Assembly: GCF_013426915.1 (NCBI RefSeq)
Contig: NZ_AP023181.1
Span: forward strand, 124,001 to 188,000
Source: Paraburkholderia sp. PGU19
Lineage (GTDB): Bacteria > Pseudomonadota > Gammaproteobacteria > Burkholderiales > Burkholderiaceae
Length of the DNA stretch: 64,000 nt
Reading direction: 5' to 3'
Position numbers and translations under genes: made by a program. Shown piece by piece: positions 46,298 to 55,258 of the stretch (positions within the stretch are counted from its first letter, which is position 1; every line of letters starts with the position of its first letter). The notes beneath the pieces were generated by a model that had not been told where the DNA came from, made no database searches, and saw only the letters and a program-made list of their open reading frames with translations.

Positions 46298-47302
46298 ATG
46301 GCGACATTAACCGACGTCGCGCGACGCGCGAAGGTCACGGCGGCAACCGTTTCGAACGTGTTGCGCAACCCGGACAAGGTGCGGCCCGAAACGGCTGAGC
46401 GCGTGAAGCGGGCTATCCGCGAGCTTGGCTACCGGCCTAACCTGAACGCGCGCGCGTTGGCAGAAGGGCGCTCGCCCACGCTGGCGCTGATGCTGTCGAG
46501 CATCGCGAATCCGTTTTATCCCGAGTTCGTGCTCGCCGCCGAACGCGCGGCGCGGCGCGCCGGCTACTTCCTGATGGTCTGCAACACGGACGACGACGCG
46601 GAAATCGGCCGTGCGTACCTCACGCAGATTGCGGGCACGCTGGCCGAAGGCGTGCTGGTGCTCAACACGGATATCGCGATCAATGAACTGTGCGAGTCCG
46701 CAGCCGTCGGCGCGCCGATCGTGTTGAGCCTGTGGGAGCATCCCGAGCAGTTGCCTGCGCTGCCGTGCGTGGCCGTCGACTTCGCGCATGCGGGCGCGCT
46801 CGCGGCGCGGCATTTGCTGGAACTGGGGCATCGCGATATCGGCATGCTGGTTGGCGACGGTTGCGGCGGCTTGCAGGATGCGCGTGCGACGGGCTTTCGC
46901 GAGATGATGCGCGAAGCCGGTCTCGAACCGGACGATGCCGCCGTGCTGCAGATTCCCGATACGATCGACTCGGGCTTTGCCGCGTGTGTGGAATTGATGG
47001 AGCGCGAGCCGCATCTGAGCGCGCTGTTTGCGACCAATGATCTGCTGGCGATCGGCGCGTTGCAGGCGCTGGCGACGCTAGGCCGTAAAGTACCCGACGA
47101 TGTGTCCGTGATCGGCATCACGGACATTCAGCTTGCGCATCAGGTGCGGCCGTCGCTGACGACGGTGGCGATCAATACGGAAGCGATTGCGCAGGCGTCG
47201 ATTGAATTGCTGATACGGTTGATTCACGAGCCGCGTGGTGACACGCAGCCGCCCGCAGTGATTGCGCCTTTGCCGACGTTGGTGAGAAGGCAGTCCACGT
47301 AG
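46298..47302 (+). CDS. LacI-family transcriptional repressor of the galactoside operon
   Basis: A 334-residue LacI/GalR protein. The HTH is ATLTDVARRAKVTAATVSNVLRNPDKV at the very N-terminus, followed by a hinge with NLNARALAEGRSPTLALM. The sugar-binding core contains FATNDLLAIGAL and VPDDVSVIGITDI. It is divergent from the transporter/GH42/GH35 operon and the two palindromes between them are its likely operators, released by a galactoside or galactose. It ends 9 bp before hmfR1. Confidence 0.93.
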   Translation: MATLTDVARRAKVTAATVSNVLRNPDKVRPETAERVKRAIRELGYRPNLNARALAEGRSPTLALMLSSIANPFYPEFVLAAERAARRAGYFLMVCNTDDDAEIGRAYLTQIAGTLAEGVLVLNTDIAINELCESAAVGAPIVLSLWEHPEQLPALPCVAVDFAHAGALAARHLLELGHRDIGMLVGDGCGGLQDARATGFREMMREAGLEPDDAAVLQIPDTIDSGFAACVELMEREPHLSALFATNDLLAIGALQALATLGRKVPDDVSVIGITDIQLAHQVRPSLTTVAINTEAIAQASIELLIRLIHEPRGDTQPPAVIAPLPTLVRRQST

Positions 47303-47311
47303 AATGGCCGC

Positions 47312-48223
47312 ATGGACCTCAAACAAATCCAGTACTTCATCGCACTCTTCGAAGACGGCTCGGTGACGCGCGCGGCGAAGCGCCTGAACATCGTCCAGCC
47401 GGCGCTCAGCATGCAGATTTCGAAGCTCGAAGCGGAACTGGGACAGGCGCTATTCGAACGCGGTCCGCACGGCATGACGCCCACCGACGCCGCGCGCCAG
47501 ATGTATCGCCTGTACACGCCGATCATGCGCGACATCGAGCACGCGCGCGTGCAGTTGAGCCGTCAGGATGTGATCGTCACGGGCCGCGTGTCGCTTGGCA
47601 TGGTCGCATCGGAAACGGAAAGCGTGCTTGCCGAATCACTGGCGAAGTTCAATGCGCTGTTTCCTCAGGTCGAGGTATCGGTGGCCGATGGGTTCAGCGC
47701 GCAGTTGATCGACGGCGTCGAAGCAGGGCGCCTCGATGCCGCGATCATCAACAAGCCGCGCGGCCGTCTCTCGCTCGACATGCAGCCGCTGCTGGTCGAA
47801 GAGATGGTGTACGTGACGGGCATGGAGTGCGTTGCCACGTTGCCGGACACCATCGATCTTTCACAACCGCCCGCCGTCGAACTGGTGCTGCCGACCCGCC
47901 GCAACGGCTTGCGCGGCGCACTCGATGCCGCGCTGATGGCCGCCAATATCGTCATCAAGCCCACCTTCGAAATCGATCTGCTGAGCACCATCGTGCAGTT
48001 CGTCGAACAGAGCAGCGTCGCCACGATCCTGCCGCGTGTGGTCGTGCAGCGCAAAGTGGACGAAGGCACGCTGCGCGCGCACCGCATTACGACGCCGTCG
48101 ATCTTGCGGCACATCGTTCAGGTCTCGCATCCGAAGCGCCCGATCGGGCCCGCCGCGCAAGCCCTCATCGACATCATTGCGGAGGAAATCCGCCGCGTCA
48201 CGAAGAGCGCGGCGGACGAGTGA
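47312..48223 (+). CDS. hmfR1: LysR-family regulator HmfR1 of the furan cluster
   Basis: A 303-residue LysR protein starting MDLKQIQYFIALFEDGSVTRAAKRLNIVQPALSMQI, almost word for word the same N-terminus as the regulator at 60758-61699. More than half of all residues agree by eye along the whole length. In furan degraders the hmf genes are bracketed by two such LysR genes, so this one probably controls the hmf operon in response to a furan acid or its CoA ester. It converges with hmfT1 (6 bp apart). It lacks a divergent promoter and sits immediately behind the LacI gene, so it may share that gene's transcript. Confidence 0.82.
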   Translation: MDLKQIQYFIALFEDGSVTRAAKRLNIVQPALSMQISKLEAELGQALFERGPHGMTPTDAARQMYRLYTPIMRDIEHARVQLSRQDVIVTGRVSLGMVASETESVLAESLAKFNALFPQVEVSVADGFSAQLIDGVEAGRLDAAIINKPRGRLSLDMQPLLVEEMVYVTGMECVATLPDTIDLSQPPAVELVLPTRRNGLRGALDAALMAANIVIKPTFEIDLLSTIVQFVEQSSVATILPRVVVQRKVDEGTLRAHRITTPSILRHIVQVSHPKRPIGPAAQALIDIIAEEIRRVTKSAADE

Positions 48224-48229
48224 GACCGT

Positions 48230-49609
48230 TCAGCCCGCGTTGCGCGAAGCGGGCTGATCGAGCCGGCCACGGGTCTCCGGCACGATGAACGCGCCAATCA
48301 GGAAGATCACGCTGATCGCGCCGACGAAGATCGCGAGCATGACGGGCAACTGGCTCGTTTCCTTCGCGACCAGCGAGACGAAGGTCGGCATCATGCCGCC
48401 GATCGCAAAGCCGATGTTCCATGACAGACCCGTACCCGTCGCGCGGATCGCCGTCGGGAAGCGCTCGTTGAGGAAGATCAGGATCGGCGCGTAACCGGCG
48501 CTGCCCAGCGCGCTCAACACGACTGCGTAGAGGCCGAGCGTCACGATGTCCGTGGCCGTGGGCAGCAGCAGAAAGATGCCCGGCAGCGCGACGAGGCGAA
48601 TCAGCCCGATCCAGATGAACGCCGTCTTGCGGCCGATGAACGTGCTCAGGTGTCCCGCCGCCACCGACGCGACCACGACGGCGACGCTGCAGATCATCAG
48701 GATCGCGGCGGCGGCACCGTTAGGCGCGTGGCTCACGACCTTCAGGAACGTCGGCAGATAACCCGAGGTCAGGTAGTAGCCGCTGCCGCCGCCGATGGTC
48801 AGCAGCAGATTGACGAACAGGATCGACCGATAGTCGCGCGAGAACAGCGTTTTCAGCGGCGAGCGCACGATCTCGACGGCGGCATCGCGCTTTTGCGCCG
48901 CGGCTTTCGCGGCCTTTTCCGCGGCCAGCTTGCGCCACAGCGGCGATTCTTCGAGGCTGTTGAAGACGAAGAGGCCGAGCACGGAACTGATGATCCCCGT
49001 GAAGAACATGCAGCGCCAGCCCCACACGTCGAACAGTTCGCCCGGAAAGAGCGACGACATCAGCAGGAACGTTAGCGATGCGAGCAGCGCGCCCATGCCC
49101 GCGCCACCGCCGCCGATCAGTCCCGACACGGCGCCGCGATATTTCGGCGCGACGGATTCGGTGCCGATGGTATGCGTCGACGCCACCACGCCGCCGACGA
49201 ACACGCCCTGCACAAGCCGCAGAGTCAGAAACAGCACGGGCGCGACCAGTCCGACCGTATGCACGGTTGGCAGCAGGCCGAAAGCCGCCGTCGATATGCC
49301 GACGCCGACCACGGCAACGATCATCGCGCCCTTGCGGCCGTGACGGTCGGCGTACGAGCCGAACAGCGCGGAGCCGAGCGGGCGCATCAGCAGCGTGACC
49401 GCGAACGACGCATAGACGCCTGCGAGCGACAGCATCGCGTGATCGGACGGGAAGAACAGACGCCCGACGACGGGCGCCACGTACAACAGCACGAACAGGT
49501 CGAACAGATCGAGAGCCCAGCCCAGACATGAAGCGAATACTGCACCCATGACCTGCCGCTGGTCGATAGCCGGCACGGCGGCGCCGTTTTGCGCTGCTAC
49601 GGACATCAT
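48230..49609 (-). CDS. hmfT1: MFS transporter of the furan cluster (HmfT1-like)
   Basis: A 459-residue, twelve-helix MFS protein of the aromatic acid:H+ symporter type. The TM1 region is GWALDLFDLFVLLYVAPVVG, the loop 2-3 motif GSYADRHGRKGAM, and LNERFPTAIRATGTGLSWNIG occurs near the C-terminal half. It is placed at the end of the hmf operon and probably imports 2-furoate or 2,5-furandicarboxylate. AGGAG precedes two adjacent ATGs (49609 and 49606). A 107-bp gap separates it from hmfH. Confidence 0.85.
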   Translation of the reverse strand: MMSVAAQNGAAVPAIDQRQVMGAVFASCLGWALDLFDLFVLLYVAPVVGRLFFPSDHAMLSLAGVYASFAVTLLMRPLGSALFGSYADRHGRKGAMIVAVVGVGISTAAFGLLPTVHTVGLVAPVLFLTLRLVQGVFVGGVVASTHTIGTESVAPKYRGAVSGLIGGGGAGMGALLASLTFLLMSSLFPGELFDVWGWRCMFFTGIISSVLGLFVFNSLEESPLWRKLAAEKAAKAAAQKRDAAVEIVRSPLKTLFSRDYRSILFVNLLLTIGGGSGYYLTSGYLPTFLKVVSHAPNGAAAAILMICSVAVVVASVAAGHLSTFIGRKTAFIWIGLIRLVALPGIFLLLPTATDIVTLGLYAVVLSALGSAGYAPILIFLNERFPTAIRATGTGLSWNIGFAIGGMMPTFVSLVAKETSQLPVMLAIFVGAISVIFLIGAFIVPETRGRLDQPASRNAG

Positions 49610-49716
49610 TCATCTCCTTGAATGGTCACCGTCCTGTCTCTGTATCAGTCCGGTGAAAGTGGCACCTGTCGATTGCGTGCTCTGATTGGCGTTAATGAAA
49701 CCGTCGATTGAATTCG

Positions 49717-51447
49717 CTATGGCGTTGAAACGAGTGGCGCTGCGTGCGTCGCGCCCGTTGCATGTCGATGCTTGACCATGGCATCCGCGATCTTCTCGGC
49801 GATCATGATGGTCGGGATATTCGTGTTGGCCGATGGCAGTCGCGGCATCAGCGATGCGTCGACCACGCGCAACCCTTGTGCGCCATGCACGCGGCCTTGT
49901 GTATCGGTCACGCTGTCCGGACTTCGCGTGTCGCCCATCCGGCATGTGCCGCTCGCATGCCACACGCCGAACACATTCGCTCGGATGAAGTCCGCAAGCG
50001 CGTGTTCGTCGGCGAGTAAAGCGGACATGCGCTGGCCGCGTGTGAAGAAACGTTCGATCAACGCGCGCCGTAAGGGCGCAGGCGTATCGAGCAGCGTGCC
50101 GAGTAGCGAAGTCAGCAGCGCATTGCCTCGCCCGACTCGGCTCAGTGCTTTCACGCGCGGAGAAAACGCGGCAGGAAAGAAGTCGCGCGTATCGTGACCG
50201 AGGCCGGAAGCATCGACCACGCGCGCGAGCATTCGCACGCCGGCAGCGAGCCGTTCGAGGTCGCGCGCGTCATCGAGCAGATTGAGTTCGACGCGAGGCG
50301 CATCGGATGTATCAGGAGAGATCAATTGCACACGGCCCCGCGAATAGGGCCGGTTGCACCACAGAAAGAACAGGCCGAGCCGGTTGCCGAGTGCATGCCA
50401 TGCGGCGCGCGTCGCGCTCGACAGATAAAGATCGGATGCTTCGCCGCCGTCCACGCCCGAGGTCAGGCGTGCCGCCATCATGCTGGCGCGCCGCCGCGAC
50501 AAAGGCATGCGAAAACCCGGCGCGAGAAAATGACAGAACGTCAGCGACGGATGATCCTGCAGATTGCGTCCCACGCCAGGCAGGTCGACGCGGCATGCAA
50601 TGCCGAGCGCGTCCAGTTCCTGCTGCGATCCAATACCTGCACGCAACAGCATCACAGGCGACTGCAACGCACCCGCGCACAGAATGACTTCGTTCGCGTC
50701 GAACTGCACGCGTTCACCGTTGCGTGCCACGGCAACGACGCCGCGCGCAACCGTGCCGTCCATCACGATGCGCTCGACGCGCAGTTCCGCGAAGACGCGC
50801 AGATTGCCGCGCTTGCGCGTCGCCTCGTCGAGATAGGCAACAGCCGTCGACACGCGCTTGTCGTCGAGGTTCGAAAACGCGCCGGGGAAAAAGCCGTCGT
50901 CGAACTCGGCGTTCTGATCGCGCAGCATCACGAGCCCCTGAGCGCGCAGTCCATTCGCAAACGCGTGACAGAACGGCGGCCAGTCTCCGGGCATGATGCG
51001 GCGAATCGGCACGGGGCCGTCGTGCCCGTGCATATCGCCGCCGGGAAAATTCACATCGCGTTCGAGCTTGCGAAAGTAGGGCAGCACGTCGCGCCAGGCC
51101 CAGCCCGTCGTGCCGTTCGCGGCCCACTCGTCGTAATCGCGCGGCAGCCCGCGATTGGCCGACTGCACGTTGATGCTCGATCCGCCGCCCATCACCTTGC
51201 CTTGTTCGTAGACGCGAGTGGCCGCGCCGCGCGTCGCCTGCGCCTTCAGTTCGGGCCAGATGTACCTGTCGCCGCAAAAGACGGGCATCGGATAGCTGTC
51301 GAGAATCTCGCCAGGCACGGCGCCCGGCGGTGTGTCCACACCCGCTTCGATCAACGCGACGCGCAGCGACGGCACGGCCGACAGCCGGTGCGCAAGCACG
51401 CACCCCGCCGACCCGCCACCGACGATCACGTAATCGAAGCGTTCCAT
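49717..51447 (-). CDS. hmfH: GMC-family furfuryl alcohol/HMF oxidoreductase HmfH
   Basis: A 576-residue GMC flavoprotein. The FAD motif is FDYVIVGGGSAGCVLAHRLS at the N-terminus, the second FAD segment VMGGGSSINVQSANRG, GMC signature 2 is AGALQSPVMLLRAGIG, and the catalytic His is in FGVWHASGTCRMGD with an Asn-containing SANTNIP nearby. HmfH oxidises hydroxymethyl and aldehyde groups of 5-hydroxymethylfurfural to give 2,5-furandicarboxylate, and can act on furfural. Placement directly after hmfE in the furan operon supports this over choline dehydrogenase. Confidence 0.85.
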   Translation of the reverse strand: MERFDYVIVGGGSAGCVLAHRLSAVPSLRVALIEAGVDTPPGAVPGEILDSYPMPVFCGDRYIWPELKAQATRGAATRVYEQGKVMGGGSSINVQSANRGLPRDYDEWAANGTTGWAWRDVLPYFRKLERDVNFPGGDMHGHDGPVPIRRIMPGDWPPFCHAFANGLRAQGLVMLRDQNAEFDDGFFPGAFSNLDDKRVSTAVAYLDEATRKRGNLRVFAELRVERIVMDGTVARGVVAVARNGERVQFDANEVILCAGALQSPVMLLRAGIGSQQELDALGIACRVDLPGVGRNLQDHPSLTFCHFLAPGFRMPLSRRRASMMAARLTSGVDGGEASDLYLSSATRAAWHALGNRLGLFFLWCNRPYSRGRVQLISPDTSDAPRVELNLLDDARDLERLAAGVRMLARVVDASGLGHDTRDFFPAAFSPRVKALSRVGRGNALLTSLLGTLLDTPAPLRRALIERFFTRGQRMSALLADEHALADFIRANVFGVWHASGTCRMGDTRSPDSVTDTQGRVHGAQGLRVVDASLMPRLPSANTNIPTIMIAEKIADAMVKHRHATGATHAAPLVSTP

Positions 51448-51497
51448 GAACGTTCCTCCAAACCTTTGTCGTGCGCTTGTTACCGCGCGCTTATGGT

Positions 51498-52304
51498 TTA
51501 TTGCCCGCGAAACACAGGCTTGCGTTTCGCGTGAAATGCCTCGACGCCTTCGCGGAAATCGTCGGACGAACGCAGGCGGCTATAGCAGTGGCCTTCCAGT
51601 TCGATCGCAATCGACAGCGGCGCATCTTCCGTATCGTTGAGCAGTTTCTTTGCGGTACGTTGTGCGAGCGGCGAGAACGCACGCAACTCATCGACGAGCG
51701 CATCCGTGGCGGCTTCGAGTTCGGCATCGGCGACACATTCGACGGCGATACCCCAGTCATAAGCCTGCTTGCCGGGAATACGGCGCGAGCGCATCACGAT
51801 ATCTTTCGTGCGGCCGATACCGACCATCTGCTGCAAGCGTGCGGAACCGCCCGAGCCCGGAATCTGGCCGAGCTTCTGTTCGGGCAGCGCGTAGAAGGTC
51901 GTGTCCGTGGCGATGCGGAAATCGCACGCGAGCGACAGTTCGAAGCCCACACCGAAGCAGAAGCCGCGATTCGCCGCGATCACCGGCTTCGAGCAGCGTG
52001 TGGGCGCCGCGATATTCCATGCAAGCTTCGACACGCGTTCCGGCGATGCTTCGAGAAAGCCCTTGATGTCGCCGCCGCTGGAAAAATGCTCGCCCTTCGC
52101 GCGCACGACGATCACACGCACGCGGTCGTCTTCGTCGAGGGCTTCGAAGGCCACGCGCAACTGGTCGCGCGCATGCATCGAAATCACGTTGAACGGCGGG
52201 CGGTTCAGAATGATGTCGGCGCGTTCGCGTTGGGCGTCGATTTCGACGTCAAAGCCGTCGAGGTCCTGAAGCAGCGTCTGGCCGCGGTGGGTCAGGTCGG
52301 TCAT
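51498..52304 (-). CDS. hmfE: Enoyl-CoA hydratase/hydrolase family protein HmfE
   Basis: A 268-residue crotonase-fold enzyme. The oxyanion-hole segment is GEHFSSGGDIKGFLEA, and the second loop reads FCFGVGFELSLACDFRIA. In the furoate pathway HmfE acts after ring hydroxylation, opening the lactone or hydrolysing the CoA ester so that 2-oxoglutarate is released. The start at 52304 has AGGAG eight bases before the ATG; a GTG at 52313 overlaps that site. It is tightly coupled to hmfD. Confidence 0.83.
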   Translation of the reverse strand: MTDLTHRGQTLLQDLDGFDVEIDAQRERADIILNRPPFNVISMHARDQLRVAFEALDEDDRVRVIVVRAKGEHFSSGGDIKGFLEASPERVSKLAWNIAAPTRCSKPVIAANRGFCFGVGFELSLACDFRIATDTTFYALPEQKLGQIPGSGGSARLQQMVGIGRTKDIVMRSRRIPGKQAYDWGIAVECVADAELEAATDALVDELRAFSPLAQRTAKKLLNDTEDAPLSIAIELEGHCYSRLRSSDDFREGVEAFHAKRKPVFRGQ

Positions 52305-52309
52305 GAGTG

Positions 52310-53911
52310 TCACTCCTTCGTGATTTCAATGTGTTGATGCAAGGCGTCAACCGATGCGGCCGGGCCGCGCTCGTCGCGCAGGTATTCGCCGGCCTGGAGC
52401 TTGCGGCGCAGTATTTTGCCGACCGGGGACTTAGGGATGTCGTCGACGAACACGTAGTCGCGCGGTCGCTTGAAGTTGACGAGATCGGACGCGCGGCACC
52501 ATGCGTCGAGTGTGTCGCCGTCGACGTAATCGCTTCGCTTGACGAAGGCGACGACGCGCTGTCCCCAGCGTTCGTCCTTCACGCCCGCCACGGCCACTTC
52601 GTCGACGCACGGATGCAGCGACAGCACCGATTCGATATCGACAGGCGAAATGTTCTCGCCGCCGCTGATGATCATGTCGTCGACACGGCCGGAGACGTAG
52701 AGATCGCCGTCTTCGTCGAAGAAGCCGGTGTCGCCCGTGAAGTACCAGCCGTTGCGCAGCGACTTCGCGTTCGCATCGGGCCGGTTCCAGTAGCCTTCGA
52801 AAGCTTCGTCACCGAGCAGGTCCGCGATGATCTGGCCTTCTTCTCGCACGGCGGCGACGTCGTCCGGCGACTGCGCGTCGAGCTTCACGACGCGCAAGCG
52901 GGTGTTGATGCCTGCGCGTCCGGCGCTGCCGGGCTTGAGCGTCGCGTGCTGGTCGATGCTTACTGTGTAGACCTCGGACGACCCGTAGTGGTTGACGAAC
53001 AGTTCCGGTTCGAAGGCAGCTGACAGACGCTTGAGCAAGCCATCGCTCATCGGCGCGCCTGCAAAACCGAGCTTCGTGACGGATGACGTATCGATATCGC
53101 CGAACGCGCGATCCGCGAGCAGATCGTGATAGAGCGTCGGCACGAGATAGAGACACGAGAGCTTGTATTGCGCGATCGAATCGAGCGCGAGGCGCGCATT
53201 CCAGCGGCGCACGCAGACGAACAGGCCATCGACGAGCGCCATCGAAAGCAGCGAGCGCACGCCCATCGTGTGATAGAGCGGCATCACGCCGAGCGTGCGC
53301 TCACCATGCCGATAGAGGTTCTGCGCCACGTGTGCGAGTGCTGCAGAGCGCTCATGCCGGTGTCGGCGCGGCACACCTTTGGCCTTGCCCGTCGTGCCGG
53401 ACGTGTAGAGGATCAGCGAGTAGTCGTCGGCAGAGGCGTGCGTCGTCGTCGATTCGGTGCTTTCGTCTACGTGAGCAGTTTGAACCGCGAGCAGCACGTC
53501 GATCGATGCGGTTCGTCCCGGCGCATCATCCAGCGCGATGCGCGCCACATTCTGCGCGGCGGGGCTTTGCATCACGGCTTCTGCGCTCACGGGCTCGTAG
53601 ACGATCGCCTTTACGCCCGCGTCGGTCACGCAATAGTCGAGTTCGTCAGGCTTTGCGCGCCAGTTGAGCGGCACGATGACGATGCCCGCGAACTGGCAGG
53701 CCCAATGCAGCGTCGCCATTTCCCAGCGGTTTTGCAGCACGACGAGCAGACGGTCGCCATGCGCGAGACCCAGCTCCCGCAGCCCGTGCGCCGCTTGCAG
53801 AATCAGCCGGTGCCATTGCGCGTAAGTGACGCGAAACTCGCCGTCGACGAGCGCCAGCGCATTCGGGCTGCGCTCCACGCTTTGCAGAAACGTGCGGCCG
53901 AGATCAAGCAT
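52310..53911 (-). CDS. hmfD: Furoyl-CoA synthetase HmfD (AMP-binding acyl-CoA ligase)
   Basis: A 533-residue ANL-superfamily ligase. The P-loop is LILYTSGTTGKAKGVPRRH (residues about 168-186), the A5 region YGSSEVYTV, A7 YFTGDTGFFDEDGDLYVSGR, and A10 KSPVGKILRRKL with the catalytic Lys. In the furan pathway it activates 2-furoate with ATP and CoA to furoyl-CoA. The start overlaps the end of hmfC by eight bases. The family also contains benzoate and fatty-acid ligases; the cluster decides the call. Confidence 0.87.
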   Translation of the reverse strand: MLDLGRTFLQSVERSPNALALVDGEFRVTYAQWHRLILQAAHGLRELGLAHGDRLLVVLQNRWEMATLHWACQFAGIVIVPLNWRAKPDELDYCVTDAGVKAIVYEPVSAEAVMQSPAAQNVARIALDDAPGRTASIDVLLAVQTAHVDESTESTTTHASADDYSLILYTSGTTGKAKGVPRRHRHERSAALAHVAQNLYRHGERTLGVMPLYHTMGVRSLLSMALVDGLFVCVRRWNARLALDSIAQYKLSCLYLVPTLYHDLLADRAFGDIDTSSVTKLGFAGAPMSDGLLKRLSAAFEPELFVNHYGSSEVYTVSIDQHATLKPGSAGRAGINTRLRVVKLDAQSPDDVAAVREEGQIIADLLGDEAFEGYWNRPDANAKSLRNGWYFTGDTGFFDEDGDLYVSGRVDDMIISGGENISPVDIESVLSLHPCVDEVAVAGVKDERWGQRVVAFVKRSDYVDGDTLDAWCRASDLVNFKRPRDYVFVDDIPKSPVGKILRRKLQAGEYLRDERGPAASVDALHQHIEITKE

Positions 53912-54440
53912 GTTCGGCCTCCGTGTCCGCGCACGGCGCCTTGCGCCGCGCCGCGCAGTGGAGCACGGCGGCGACGATCGGCGTATAGCCCGTACAGCGG
54001 CAGATGTGGCCCGACAGCATCTCGCGCACCTGTTCTTCTGTCGGATCGGGCACGCGCTGTAAAAAGTCCGCGCACGACATCAGGATGCCCGCCGTGCAGA
54101 AGCCGCACTGCAATGCATGATGACGCGAGAACGCCTGTTGCAGATCGCCGAGTGTCTGCGCGGGCGCGAGCCCTTCGACGGTATCGACGCGCCGGCCGTC
54201 GGCCTGCACTGCGAGCATCAGGCACGAGCGCGCCGCGACGCCATCGACATGCACGGTACACGCGCCGCACACGCCATGCTCGCAGCCGACGTGCGTACCC
54301 GTCGCGCCGAGTTCATGGCGCAGGAAATCGGACAACAGTTCGCGAGTTTCGCAATGGCCGCTGCGTTCGCGGCCATTGAGGGTCAGCGTGACGGCGTGCT
54401 GCTCGCCGTGCCGCATGACATACGGTGTGGACTTGCTCAC
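53904..54440 (-). CDS. hmfC: Furoyl-CoA dehydrogenase [2Fe-2S] subunit HmfC
   Basis: A 178-residue small subunit of a molybdenum hydroxylase. The plant-type cluster is bound by GCEHGVCGACTVHVDG, and the second cluster by LQCGFCTAGILMSC and GHICRCTGYTPI. It passes electrons from the molybdenum site to the FAD subunit. The GTG start at 54440 overlaps the hmfB stop (GTGA). The C-terminus (PCADTEAEHA) runs past the usual end by about ten residues. Confidence 0.88.
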   Translation of the reverse strand: MSKSTPYVMRHGEQHAVTLTLNGRERSGHCETRELLSDFLRHELGATGTHVGCEHGVCGACTVHVDGVAARSCLMLAVQADGRRVDTVEGLAPAQTLGDLQQAFSRHHALQCGFCTAGILMSCADFLQRVPDPTEEQVREMLSGHICRCTGYTPIVAAVLHCAARRKAPCADTEAEHA

Positions 54441-55258
54441 TTGGCCTCCTCGATCACGCGCCATCCGAGTTCACGTACCAGATGACGGCGGTACTTCGCG
54501 CTGATATGCGCATCGTCCTGCGCGCCCAGTTTCCAGCTCAAATCGTTCAATGCACCGCGCAGGTCGTCGCCCTGCAGACGTGGCCAGCACTCGACTTTCG
54601 GCCGGTCCGCGACGCCGCCCACGGCGATCCGTATCGCGTCGTCCGTGACGACGGCGGCGCATGCGACCATCGCGAAGTCGCCGTGACGTGCCGAGCATTC
54701 AGCGAACCCAAAGCGCTCGCCCGGCTGCTTCAACGGGAAGCGCACCGCTTCGACGAGTTCGTCCGGCTCGCGCGCGGTCATCAACATGCCCTGAAAGAAG
54801 TCGCTTGTCGACACGGTGCGTTGCTTCTTTTTCGAGCGCAGCAGCACGTCGCCGCCGAGCGCCGTCAGCACGAGCGGCAATTCCGCGCTCGGGTCCGCAT
54901 GCGCGATCGAGCCGCACACGGTGCCGCGATTGCGAATCTGAAAGTGCGAGATGTGGGGGAAGGCCATCGCCAGCAACGGGACTTCGTCGCGCAGCGTCGC
55001 GCGCCATTCGACGCTGCCTTGTGTCGCCGCTGCACTCACGACGAGACGGCGCGCATCGCGATCCACGCGCACGGCGTTCAGTTCGTCGGTGCGCGAGATG
55101 TCGACGAGCACGCGCGGCTGCGCAAGCCGCATGTTCAGCACGGCCATCAGCGATTGGCCGCCCGCCAGCACGCGCGCGTCTTCGCCGCTCTGAGCGAGCA
55201 TCTCAAGCGCTTCGTGCGTTGTCTTTGCGCGAACGTAGTCGAAGGCGGCGGGCTTCAT
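54437..55258 (-). CDS. hmfB: Furoyl-CoA dehydrogenase FAD-binding subunit HmfB
   Basis: A 273-residue medium subunit of the xanthine dehydrogenase/CoxM family. FAD-binding segments are VLAGGQSLMAVLNMRLAQP (near residue 33) and RNRGTVCGSIAHADPSAELP (near residue 105). It accepts electrons from the iron-sulfur subunit. The start has AGGAGG seven bases upstream and overlaps the hmfA stop (ATGA). The open frame extending to 55936 is antisense-like shadow. Confidence 0.88.
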   Translation of the reverse strand: MKPAAFDYVRAKTTHEALEMLAQSGEDARVLAGGQSLMAVLNMRLAQPRVLVDISRTDELNAVRVDRDARRLVVSAAATQGSVEWRATLRDEVPLLAMAFPHISHFQIRNRGTVCGSIAHADPSAELPLVLTALGGDVLLRSKKKQRTVSTSDFFQGMLMTAREPDELVEAVRFPLKQPGERFGFAECSARHGDFAMVACAAVVTDDAIRIAVGGVADRPKVECWPRLQGDDLRGALNDLSWKLGAQDDAHISAKYRRHLVRELGWRVIEEAK